From the NCBI RefSeq assembly GCF_017349295.1, contig NZ_JAFMPK010000047.1, positions 208,893-272,892 on the forward strand: a stretch of 64,000 nucleotides of DNA, given 5' to 3'. The notes under the pieces were generated by a model, which saw only the letters and a list, made by a program, of their open reading frames with translations, was not told the origin of the DNA and did no database searches. The position numbers were made by a program, and so were the translations under genes. The stretch's first letter is position 1. Each line of letters opens with the position of its first letter. Positions 26,503 through 34,448 of this stretch are shown here, piece by piece. The stretch comes from Myceligenerans salitolerans (GTDB lineage Bacteria; Actinomycetota; Actinomycetes; Actinomycetales; Cellulomonadaceae).

Positions 26503-26947
26503 GATCGATCTCCTGTCGCTTGTGCGCCACCGTCCCGCCGCGCTCGTCGTGCGACAGAACGGCGGCAGCGCGGCTGACGTTGCTGATCACGCAGGGCGGG
26601 ACCCGTCCCGGCCAGAACCGTCTGCGCTCCTCGGGGTTTGCCCGCGACCGCGACGAGGCTCTCGGCGATCTCCTGGATGCCGACCGCTGAGCACCAGCAG
26701 ACCCCGTGTGGTCGCCACAGGGTCAAGGGATCGTCGATCACGCGTGCGCGCTCCCGTGCGGGGCAGCCGGGCATCGACAGATGCGAACACCAGGCGCCAC
26801 GCGCCTGATGCGCGCCGGGACATCGCGCTCGCACCGGCAGGGGTGCCTCCTCGGTGAACGCCACGCACGTGGGGCGTGGGAAGCTGCGCCGCGGGAGATC
26901 TGTCGCCGATGAGAATTCGCCCCGTCCTCGAGGTGCTTCTTCCTGGT
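26503..26947 (-). other. Intergenic, no supported gene
   Basis: These 445 bases lie between the TrmB/LuxR-type regulator and the hydrolase. GC content is visibly lower than in the surroundings. Only the hydrolase ribosome-binding site at the right-hand end of the minus-strand leader is clear. Short open frames are present, but none has family similarity or a plausible start. Confidence 0.4.
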
Positions 26948-27934
26948 TCAGATCCACCCGCGAGCCGCTGCCCGCACACCGGCCTGGAACCGGTTGGCCG
27001 CACCCAGCCGGCGAAGCAGATCGGCGCTGCGCCGTCGCAGCGTGCGACTGGAGATGCCGAGTTCGCGCGCAATCGTCTCGTCGGTGGCACCCGAGGCCAG
27101 GAGCGTGAGGAGTGCGTGGTCCTCCGCAGTCGGGCCGCGCGTTGGCGGCGTGGCGCCCTCCAAACTATCGGTCGGCGGCACCTCCACGGCTTCTTCCCAG
27201 ACCGCCTCGAAAGCGGCGCACAGCAGATCGACCAGGGGCTGATCCTCGACGACGAGCGCGGTCGGGCGTCGGGGATCGAGCGTGGTGTTCACCAGCGCGA
27301 TCCGGCGATCGGCGACGGCGAGCTTCGTCGGCACGGTTCGAGCGATGCGTGCACGTTCGCCCTGGGTGGCGGCATACCGCATCTCCTCCCAGGCACCCGG
27401 CCGGTCCAGGACCTCCGCCGCGTAGACCACCCGCCACAGCACTCCGCGCTCCAGGACGAGAGGCTCTACCGGGTTCTGGTCGGCCAAGATGTACGGCGGG
27501 CGATCGAACTGCAGAAACTCCTTGGTCACCTCGTGCTGGAGGCGGGTGTACCAGGCACCGATGAGTGCCGGGTCGTCCACGACCCGAACACCTGCTCCCG
27601 AGGTCGGCGTGCCACCGGCCTGCTCGAACAGCTCCGCGAGGTCGGGAATCGCGGACCGGACACGGTCCACCCGGGCCGCAGTCCTGTCGGCGAGCGTGCG
27701 CAGCGCGGTGCGCGGGTCGACGGCGGTGTACCCGTTGCCCTCACGGGCCCGATTGACCAGGCCGGCGGCGCGCAGACGTTCCAGCACCGACACGCCGTCC
27801 GCGCCACCCAACGGCACGTCCTGGGCCAGCTCGGCGGGCCGGACCGTGCCGTGGGACAGCACGTACCGATACACCAGACGCGCGATGCCATCGAGCCCGA
27901 CCACGTCGAAGTCCGCGTCGAGGTCCCGGACCAT
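26948..27934 (-). CDS. TrmB/LuxR-type transcriptional regulator
   Basis: A 328-residue regulator. The N-terminal winged helix resembles TrmB (LDGIARLVYRYVLSHGTVRP..LAQDVPL). A central ligand-type domain (AWYTRLQHEVTKEFLQFDRPPY) follows, then a C-terminal LuxR helix-turn-helix (LLTLLASGATDETIARELG). ATG 27934 was chosen because GGGAGGTG precedes it by 5 bases. An extension to 28012 has no such site. This architecture is often found beside S8 protease genes in actinomycetes, and here it follows the 1243-residue protease on the same strand. A perfect 46-bp palindrome lies in its upstream region. Control of the protease is inferred from position only. Confidence 0.85.
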   Translation of the reverse strand: MVRDLDADFDVVGLDGIARLVYRYVLSHGTVRPAELAQDVPLGGADGVSVLERLRAAGLVNRAREGNGYTAVDPRTALRTLADRTAARVDRVRSAIPDLAELFEQAGGTPTSGAGVRVVDDPALIGAWYTRLQHEVTKEFLQFDRPPYILADQNPVEPLVLERGVLWRVVYAAEVLDRPGAWEEMRYAATQGERARIARTVPTKLAVADRRIALVNTTLDPRRPTALVVEDQPLVDLLCAAFEAVWEEAVEVPPTDSLEGATPPTRGPTAEDHALLTLLASGATDETIARELGISSRTLRRRSADLLRRLGAANRFQAGVRAAARGWI

Positions 27935-28058
27935 GGACACCTCCCGGTGAAGTGGATGCGCGGGTGGTACGCGGAGCCGCTGCCCGGCAAACCCCGTCGA
28001 CCCGCGAGACAAACTGTGTCATGGTGGCACCGTCGGTACCGGTCACGGCCGCCCGCGC

Positions 28059-28104
28059 GGCGCAACGTCGAGGTCAGCCGTACGGCTGACCTCGACGTTG
28101 CGCC
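28059..28104. repeat. Perfect 46-bp palindrome
   Basis: Two 22-base arms (28059-28080 and 28083-28104) are exactly complementary around a central TA, so the whole 46 bases form a perfect palindrome. Each arm reads GGCGCAACGTCGAGGTCAGC then CG, toward the centre. It lies 153 bases after the S8 protease stop and 125 bases before the regulator start. It could act as a bidirectional terminator, an extended operator or a cruciform site. A loop-free stem is unusual for a terminator. Confidence 0.9.
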
Positions 28105-28238
28105 ACCGGCCAGGGCGGCAAACGCGTCCGCGCGGTCAGGCCCGTTTCAGCCGCCAGGTCCACGAGCATCTCGTGGAGGGCCGGGTCCGGGCCGATGCGC
28201 AAGAACGCCGCCGGAACGTGACCGCGGGCATCAGCCGA
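28074..28238 (-). pseudogene. Possible gene remnant (3' end only)
   Basis: An open minus-strand frame of 54 codons without a start codon reads like coding sequence (VPAAFLRIGPDPALHEMLVD, then LAAETGLTARTRLPPWPV). It ends at a stop inside the 46-bp palindrome. No family can be named. It may be the tail of a decayed gene or chance in GC-rich DNA. Confidence 0.25.
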
Positions 28239-28256
28239 TCACCGACCGCCGGGCGA

Positions 28257-31200
28257 TCAGCGGATCCCGTAGGCCCGCACGACAGACTGCGTCACGGTGT
28301 TGCCACCGGAGTCCACGGCCCGTACCTTCAGCGACACCGCGCCCCGGTGCGCACGGTGCCGAACGCGGACGTCGAAGGTGTCGCCCTGGTGATTCCGGTC
28401 GGCCCGGAGACGGTCCCACGTCTCGCCGTCGTCAAAGGAGGCCCATGCCTCCAGCGCGGCGACTTCGCCCGAACCGGGGTGGTCGACCACAAAGCTGACG
28501 TCATGGAACGGAAGCCTCGTGCTGACGTGGTTGTCGAGGCCAACCGGGACGTGGTAGTCGACCCGCATCATCGGCAACTGTTCGGCCCGCCCGGCGCGAG
28601 GACGTTCCGATTCGAACGTCCACACGGTCTCCGTGGCGGTACCGAACGTCCAGTCCTGCTCGTCACGCACGGTACGAAGCTCGACCTTGTAATCCGCTGA
28701 TCTCTTCGTGGTGGTGTAGGTCCCGGTGATCCCGTCACTCCCACCGATCATCACACCGTCCTCGAGCACCCTGCCGGTGGCTTCCTCCGGCAGCTGGGCA
28801 CGCTGGTAGGTTTCCCCGGCGCCCTGGGCGAACTCGGCGACATCGAGCGTCAGTTCGTCGCCGGTCCGCGTCGCGCCTTGTCCGACCGGGACCGGCCGCT
28901 GCACGCCGCGGTACCAGTCGTACGTGACACGCTCCCCCGGCTGATAGGTCCGCAGCTCGTGGATCGCGCCATTGTCGATCGGGTTGAACTCGTCCCACGA
29001 GTTGTAGTGCAGCACGTGCTGGCGCCAGAGGGTGTCGCTCGCCCCGGAAGAAACGTACTCGGTACGTGTCTGCGCCTTGCGCAGCTCGTGCTGCGACTCC
29101 ACGATCGTGGTCTGCTGCCAGGGACGCCACGCGTACCGCTGCTCCTTGGCCCAGTCCTCGCCGCCCAGCGAGTGGTAGTTCGCAGTGATCGTGGCGGTGT
29201 TCCGTGCCGAGACGGTGTGCGCCACACGTTCGGGGACACGGTCCGGCGATACCTGGACGACGTCGTACCGGTACGGAACCTGCTGGTCGCCGCTGAACCG
29301 GAGCTTCAGGCTCCTCGGCCCGTGGCCGTGCCCCGGGCCATGGCGGTCACCCTCCGACAACCGCTCGGCCACCTGTCGCGCCTCGTCCTCGGACAGCACT
29401 GCGACCGGCAGCGGCAGGCGCGGGCCCTGTCCCGAGAACTTGATCCACCACAGTGCGGGGTCATCGGGAACGACCAGCACCATCGCAGCGCCGGCCTCCA
29501 CCGCCGCCGCCACGGCGGCGTCCGTCTCCCCCTTGTCCCGGAGGTGAACCACCACGGCCGCACCGCGAACATCACGCCGGCCCTGGTACTCCTCCGGCTG
29601 GCCGCGGCCCACGTCGACGACCGGGAGCACTCGAGACGAGTCCACCTCCGGTGAGTACCTCTCGTAGGTCGGCCAGAGCGTCAGGCCGCGGGAGCCGGGC
29701 TCCTCAGCCTTCACCATGGGCGCGGCGAGCTGCCAGCGGGAGGTGAACTCGAAATATCCGCGCTCAGCCTCGTCCGTCGGCGTGACATAGACCTGTGAGG
29801 TGGCGTCGAACTTCATCGTCGAATTCATGAAGCTGCGGTCACCGACCTTGCGGTAGGTCGTGAAGCCGAGGTTGCCGCGTGGCTCGGCCGGCAGCGGGGT
29901 CTCGATCTCGACGCGGTTCGCCTCACGGGCGTCCAGCACCAGCTCGATGTCGCCCGAGACGTGCAGGTCCGGGTCGACGACGACGGACACGTGCTCCTCA
30001 GCGGCGCCGTCGATCGTGGCGTGCAGGAAGTAGGTGCCCTCAGCCACCTCGATCTCGACGGTACCGAAGGTGACCACGTCGAATCGGGGATCCTCGCCGA
30101 ACAGCACGATCGGCGAGGCCATGGCCGCGGCACCGTCCCTGCCGATCGCCCGGACCGTGACAGTGTGGACCGGTGCGTCCTTGACGACGGCGACCGTCGT
30201 GCGGGTGCGGTCGCTGCCGTTGGTCGCCACGAGCGACCCGGAGTACTGGCCGAACGGCAGCGCCTCGACGTCCACGGTGACAGGAACGGTGACGGTCTCA
30301 CCGGCGGGAAGGGTGACGGCGTCCGCACCCAGCGCGACCTCGGTGCCGAGCGGGTCACCCTGCGCGTTCGTGAGGTCGAGCTCCAGCTCCAGCTCGACGT
30401 CCGTATCGCCGCGGTTCGACCAGCTCACCTCACGCGAGACGTGACCGGTCTCGCCATCTTCGAACGTGCCGAGATCGAGGGTGCCCGTGGCGACGACCCC
30501 CTGGGTGACCGCCCGCGCGACATCCACCCGGCCGCTGCCCTGCTCGTAGACGCTCAGGTCCCCTGGGGCGGCGGTGCTGATCAGGCCGTCCTTCAACCGG
30601 GACCACGACCAGCCGGAGTGCCGCGCGGCGAGGAGCGCCGCCGCCCCGGCGACGTGGGGCGTCGCCATCGACGTGCCGCTCGCACCGGTATAGAGGTCGT
30701 CGACCACGTCGCCCATGGAGGTTCCCCCGGAACGCGCGGCCACGATCCCGACGCCCGGGGCCGTGATGTCGGGCTTGACGGCGAGGTCGCCGGCGCGCGG
30801 ACCGCGGCTCGAGAACGCCGCCAAGCTTTCGTCCCGGTCCACGGCGCCGACCGTCAGGGCGCTGTCCGCGGCGCCCGGTGAACCGACCGTCATCGCACCC
30901 GGTCCGCTGTTACCGGCAGCGATGACGAACAGCGTGTCGTAGGTGGCGGACAGTTCGTTCACTGCCGAACTCATCGGGTCGGTCCCGTCGGTCGGCGAGC
31001 CCCCGAGGCTCATGTTGACGACGTCGGCACCGACCTGCGCCGCCCACTCCATGCCGGCGATGACCTCGGACTCAGAACCACTGCCCGAGTCGTCCAGAAC
31101 CTTGCCGACGATCAGATCGGCGCCCGGGGCCACACCGGCCCGCAGGCCGTCGGACCCCGCACCGGTTCCCGCGACCGTCGCTGCGACGTGAGTGCCGTGC

Positions 31201-31988
31201 CCATGCCCGTCGTACGCGGACGCCTCAGCGGTGAAATTGCGCTGGTCGACCACCTTGCCCACGAGGTCGGGGTGGGTGGCGTCCACACCGGTGTCCAGCA
31301 CGGCAACGGTCGCACCGGTCCCGTCGAGTCCCGCCTCCCAGGCGACGGGAGCTCCGATCTGCGCAGTGCTCTCGTGCAGGTCGGCCTGCACCTGGCCGTC
31401 CAGCCACAGCTTCTCGACGCCACCGCTCAGACGCGGACGGCCGGAGGCAGCCACAGCCGCCTCGCCTCTCGTGATCGCCTGCCAGAACTGCCCCGCACCG
31501 TTTTTGTCGACGTCCAGGGCCTGGGCGCTGATGCTCTCCAACCGCTCGGTCGGGTGCGCCGCGGCCAGAGTGCCCACGTCTCCAGTACGCGCACCATCGG
31601 CATAGGTGGCGATCACGGGCAGGGCGTCCACCGACGCATCGTCGTATCCCTGGCTGATCAGGGCGTCCACGCTGAACAGCTCCATGTCGAGCAGGTCCGC
31701 GGCCACGTACGGCACGACGTCGGACGGCAGTACATGCAGCTCACCATCGATATCCATCTGATGAACGGTGACTTTCTCACGTCCCTCCGCCGGCTCGATC
31801 GCCGCCGACCGGCGCCCATCGACCGTCGCCAGCCGGACGGTGTCACCGGTCAGCAGGGTCACCGCCACCGTCTCCCCGCCAGGGGGCGACGGTGGAGCAG
31901 CCATGCCATCGTCCGACGCGACAGCCGCGCCTCCGGCGGTAAGACTCACGACCAATGTCGCAAGCCCAGCGATCATCTTCCGACGCAT
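28257..31988 (-). CDS. Large secreted subtilisin-like (S8) protease
   Basis: A 1243-residue exported protease. It has a signal peptide (1-24, ending AAVAS), a prodomain (about 40-200) and an S8 catalytic domain with D232 (VLDTGVD), H264 (GHGHGTHVA), oxyanion N360 (VIAAGN) and S440 (SGTSMATPHVAG). The C-terminal 750 residues contain beta-sandwich-like segments and a protease-associated-like stretch (AAVVVHLRDKGETDAAVAA). They end in a domain typical of streptomycete 1200-residue S8 proteases (SLKVRAVDSGGNTVTQSVV). ATG 31988 has GAGAGGT 7 bases upstream. It is the second large S8 gene in the window but is not close in sequence to the first. A role in extracellular protein breakdown is inferred. 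Confidence 0.93.
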   Translation of the reverse strand: MRRKMIAGLATLVVSLTAGGAAVASDDGMAAPPSPPGGETVAVTLLTGDTVRLATVDGRRSAAIEPAEGREKVTVHQMDIDGELHVLPSDVVPYVAADLLDMELFSVDALISQGYDDASVDALPVIATYADGARTGDVGTLAAAHPTERLESISAQALDVDKNGAGQFWQAITRGEAAVAASGRPRLSGGVEKLWLDGQVQADLHESTAQIGAPVAWEAGLDGTGATVAVLDTGVDATHPDLVGKVVDQRNFTAEASAYDGHGHGTHVAATVAGTGAGSDGLRAGVAPGADLIVGKVLDDSGSGSESEVIAGMEWAAQVGADVVNMSLGGSPTDGTDPMSSAVNELSATYDTLFVIAAGNSGPGAMTVGSPGAADSALTVGAVDRDESLAAFSSRGPRAGDLAVKPDITAPGVGIVAARSGGTSMGDVVDDLYTGASGTSMATPHVAGAAALLAARHSGWSWSRLKDGLISTAAPGDLSVYEQGSGRVDVARAVTQGVVATGTLDLGTFEDGETGHVSREVSWSNRGDTDVELELELDLTNAQGDPLGTEVALGADAVTLPAGETVTVPVTVDVEALPFGQYSGSLVATNGSDRTRTTVAVVKDAPVHTVTVRAIGRDGAAAMASPIVLFGEDPRFDVVTFGTVEIEVAEGTYFLHATIDGAAEEHVSVVVDPDLHVSGDIELVLDAREANRVEIETPLPAEPRGNLGFTTYRKVGDRSFMNSTMKFDATSQVYVTPTDEAERGYFEFTSRWQLAAPMVKAEEPGSRGLTLWPTYERYSPEVDSSRVLPVVDVGRGQPEEYQGRRDVRGAAVVVHLRDKGETDAAVAAAVEAGAAMVLVVPDDPALWWIKFSGQGPRLPLPVAVLSEDEARQVAERLSEGDRHGPGHGHGPRSLKLRFSGDQQVPYRYDVVQVSPDRVPERVAHTVSARNTATITANYHSLGGEDWAKEQRYAWRPWQQTTIVESQHELRKAQTRTEYVSSGASDTLWRQHVLHYNSWDEFNPIDNGAIHELRTYQPGERVTYDWYRGVQRPVPVGQGATRTGDELTLDVAEFAQGAGETYQRAQLPEEATGRVLEDGVMIGGSDGITGTYTTTKRSADYKVELRTVRDEQDWTFGTATETVWTFESERPRAGRAEQLPMMRVDYHVPVGLDNHVSTRLPFHDVSFVVDHPGSGEVAALEAWASFDDGETWDRLRADRNHQGDTFDVRVRHRAHRGAVSLKVRAVDSGGNTVTQSVVRAYGIR

Positions 31989-32247
31989 GGCGCCTACCTC
32001 TCTTCGACCCCGTCGTCCGCGGGTGTCCTGGTGTACTGAGGGCTGTCTAGCCGTAACGAATCAGCCGAATCAAGCCGGAGCCTGGCCCATCTAGGACATT
32101 GGCCGCTAGCGGTCAGAAGTGTTTACACGGGCGTCACGCGGGAACGGACTTTTCACCCGGCGCCGCCCACATGGCGTACGTCGTCGCGATCACCTGACCG
32201 ATCGGAAGTCGCCGGGTTCGAGCACGTGGAGTCCCGGGCTGGAGGAC
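31989..32247 (-). promoter_or_regulatory. Leader and promoter region of the S8 protease gene
   Basis: No gene is visible. Besides the ribosome-binding site next to ATG 31988, it contains the perfect palindrome CCGCTAGCGG (32103-32112) and an inverted repeat GTGT-TT-ACAC close by (about 32119-32128). These are candidate regulator sites. Base composition is more AT-rich than in the flanking genes, as expected for a promoter. Confidence 0.4.
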
Positions 32248-32300
32248 CGGTTCGGCCCCGAGCAGGCCGGGGTCGTGTGTCGACGGGCGGGGCCGAACCG
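32248..32300 (-). terminator. Hairpin downstream of the ABC-2 transporter genes
   Basis: Perfect 12-bp arms CGGTTCGGCCCC (32248-32259) and GGGGCCGAACCG (32289-32300) with a 29-base loop lie 51 bases after the permease stop. They would form a strong stem in the minus-strand transcript. Confidence 0.6.
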
Positions 32301-32351
32301 AACAGCTGACCGATGAACACCCGAAGAGTCGCCCCAGGAAGTGGCGCACGA

Positions 32352-33212
32352 CTACGCATCTCGCTGCTCGAGCAGGACTGCTGCGGCGGTGAAGAGCACC
32401 GCGACCCAGGCGACGAGCGTGAGACCGCCCTGCCACGGCTCGGTGATCCAATCGCTGCTGGCCGTCGGGGCGGCCAGGTCCACCCAGCTCTGCTCCGTCG
32501 GATAGCTCAGAAGTACGTCGCCCGCGATCGAAGGCAACAGTACTGCGACATTCTCCGCCCCGGTCGGCAGGAAACTCGTCGCGATCGGTGCCACGAGCAG
32601 GAGGACGAACGTCACCGACATGCCACCGGCCGTGGTGCGCATGAGCCCACCGACAGAGAACGCGATAAGACCGACCAGCACGAGGTATCCCACGCCGCCC
32701 AGCAACGCGAGCCAGTACTGCGGATCATCGAGCCGCACGGCGACGTCGTTGCGCGCGAGCAGGCTGACGGAGAGCGGAACGGTGACGGCGAACGCGACGG
32801 CACTCACGACGAAGGTGGCCACGGCGAAGACGAGCGCCTTGGCGAACAGGATCGGCAGACGCGTCGGCACGGCGGTGATGGTCGATCGGATCGTGCCGGT
32901 CCCGTACTCTCCGGCGATGACGACGACACCGAGCGCACCCACGATCAGCGCGCCGAAATCGGTGGTGACCGTGACGGCATACACGGCCATGTCCTGGATC
33001 GCGTCCTGAGTGGGCACGTCCGGCATGCCTTCGAAACTGAGCGACGACGAGACCTGCGCCCCGATCCCGACCGTCAACGTCAGCAGAACTGCATAGGCCC
33101 ACCAGGTGGAGCGGACGCTGCGGAACTTGATCCACTCCGAGCGGATGACGCCGCCGAGGTACAGATCCCCCTCGGCGGGAACGAAGACGGAGGGTGCGGT
33201 AGTGCTGCTCAT
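32352..33212 (-). CDS. ABC-2 type transporter permease
   Basis: A 286-residue membrane protein with about six hydrophobic segments. It begins with the cytosolic motif IRSEWIKFRSVRSTWW typical of actinomycete ABC-2 permeases, followed by a long extracellular loop. The start overlaps the stop of the ATPase gene by four bases (ATGA). Together they form a complete two-gene exporter (a peptide, antibiotic or lipid type is possible). The neighbouring divergent LAL regulator may control it. The substrate is not deducible. Confidence 0.9.
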   Translation of the reverse strand: MSSTTAPSVFVPAEGDLYLGGVIRSEWIKFRSVRSTWWAYAVLLTLTVGIGAQVSSSLSFEGMPDVPTQDAIQDMAVYAVTVTTDFGALIVGALGVVVIAGEYGTGTIRSTITAVPTRLPILFAKALVFAVATFVVSAVAFAVTVPLSVSLLARNDVAVRLDDPQYWLALLGGVGYLVLVGLIAFSVGGLMRTTAGGMSVTFVLLLVAPIATSFLPTGAENVAVLLPSIAGDVLLSYPTEQSWVDLAAPTASSDWITEPWQGGLTLVAWVAVLFTAAAVLLEQRDA

Positions 33213-34135
33213 CGGTCGACCTCAGGAGATGTCTGCATCGTGCGGTACTCGACTTCGTCTCGGGTCAACGCCATGTAGGCATCTTCGAGTGACCGCGTCA
33301 GCGGGGTGAGTTCATGGACAACGACCCTCGCGCCGGCGGCGACCTCGGCGATACGCGCCGCGGCGAGACCCGTCACGGAGATCAGGTCAGCCTCCGCGCG
33401 CGACACGGTCGCGCCCTCTGCTTCGAGCAGAGGTGTGAGGTGCTCGGCCTGCGGGCTGCGTACCTGCACCGAGTCTCCTTCGGCCCCCGCGACGATCTCA
33501 CTCATGGGGGCGTCGGCGACGACACGCCCTCGGCCGAGGATGATGACGTGATCGGCCGTCTGCGCCATCTCACTCATCAAGTGGGACGAGAGGAAGACAG
33601 TGCGCCCCTCTACGGCAAGGCGCCGCACGAGCCCACGAAGCCACACCACCCCGTCGGGGTCGAGCCCGTTGACCGGCTCGTCAAGGATGAGCGTGGCAGG
33701 ATCGCCGAGCAGGGCCACGGCGAGACCGAGCCGCTGGCCCATCCCGAGTGAGAAGCCGCCCACGCGCCGGCCCGCCACCGGCTCGAGCCCTGTGAGGCCG
33801 ATGACCTCGTCGACACGCTTGGCACCGATTCGATGCGTGGCGGCCACGGCGAGGAGATGGTGGCGCGCGCTGCGCCCCGGATGGACTGCTTTCGCATCGA
33901 GAAGGGCGCCGACCTGACGTAACGGCGCGTGATGCCGGACGTACGCCTTACCGTTCACCCTGACCACACCACCGGACGGCCGATCAAGGCCGACGATCAT
34001 CCGCATCGTGGTCGATTTACCGGCGCCGTTCGGACCAAGGAATCCGGTCACCCGGCCCGGACGAACGGTGAAGTCGATGCTGTCGACAGCAGTCTTGGCA
34101 CCGTAACGCTTTGTCAGCGACTGAGCTTCGATCAC
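33209..34135 (-). CDS. ABC transporter ATP-binding protein (ABC-2 partner)
   Basis: A 308-residue ATPase of the DrrA/CcmA-like ABC-2 group, with Walker A GPNGAGKST, signature FSLGMGQRLGLA (canonical LSGGQ is here SLGMG, as is usual for this group), Walker B LILDEPVNGLDPDG and H-loop SSHLMSEM. The C-terminal 70 residues form the accessory domain often seen in drug and lantibiotic exporters. It is first in the two-gene operon and diverges from the LuxR-type gene at 34449. Confidence 0.92.
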   Translation of the reverse strand: MIEAQSLTKRYGAKTAVDSIDFTVRPGRVTGFLGPNGAGKSTTMRMIVGLDRPSGGVVRVNGKAYVRHHAPLRQVGALLDAKAVHPGRSARHHLLAVAATHRIGAKRVDEVIGLTGLEPVAGRRVGGFSLGMGQRLGLAVALLGDPATLILDEPVNGLDPDGVVWLRGLVRRLAVEGRTVFLSSHLMSEMAQTADHVIILGRGRVVADAPMSEIVAGAEGDSVQVRSPQAEHLTPLLEAEGATVSRAEADLISVTGLAAARIAEVAAGARVVVHELTPLTRSLEDAYMALTRDEVEYRTMQTSPEVDR

Positions 34136-34448
34136 GAATGAACTCCATCTGTTCTCAACTTCGCGCCTCCTGCGTCACTCGGTGTCGTGAGGCCAGGTGT
34201 GACGGACCGTTGGGCCCGTTGCGCGCGGTCAGTCGACACCGTGTCGCCGGAACACGGTCAAGGTGTTCCCGCGGACCGCCGCGCTGGACGCCCACACCGT
34301 TCCGCCACCGCGCGGTGGTCGACCTCCTGTGCCCTCCGGGTCCAGGAAGCCCGTCGCCCCGTCCGGGACGCGCGACGCGTCCGAGCCGCCATAATGACTG
34401 TGGTAAGCACATGGTTCAGGTCGGTGGACGACCCGGAGGAGAGCGAAA
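34136..34448. promoter_or_regulatory. Divergent promoter region
   Basis: 313 bases separate the ABC-2 operon (minus) from the LAL regulator (plus). On the plus strand CATAAT (34390-34395) could be a -10 element, followed by GGAGGA (34435-34440) 8 bases before the proposed CTG start. No gene and no clear dyad operator are visible. Confidence 0.4.
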
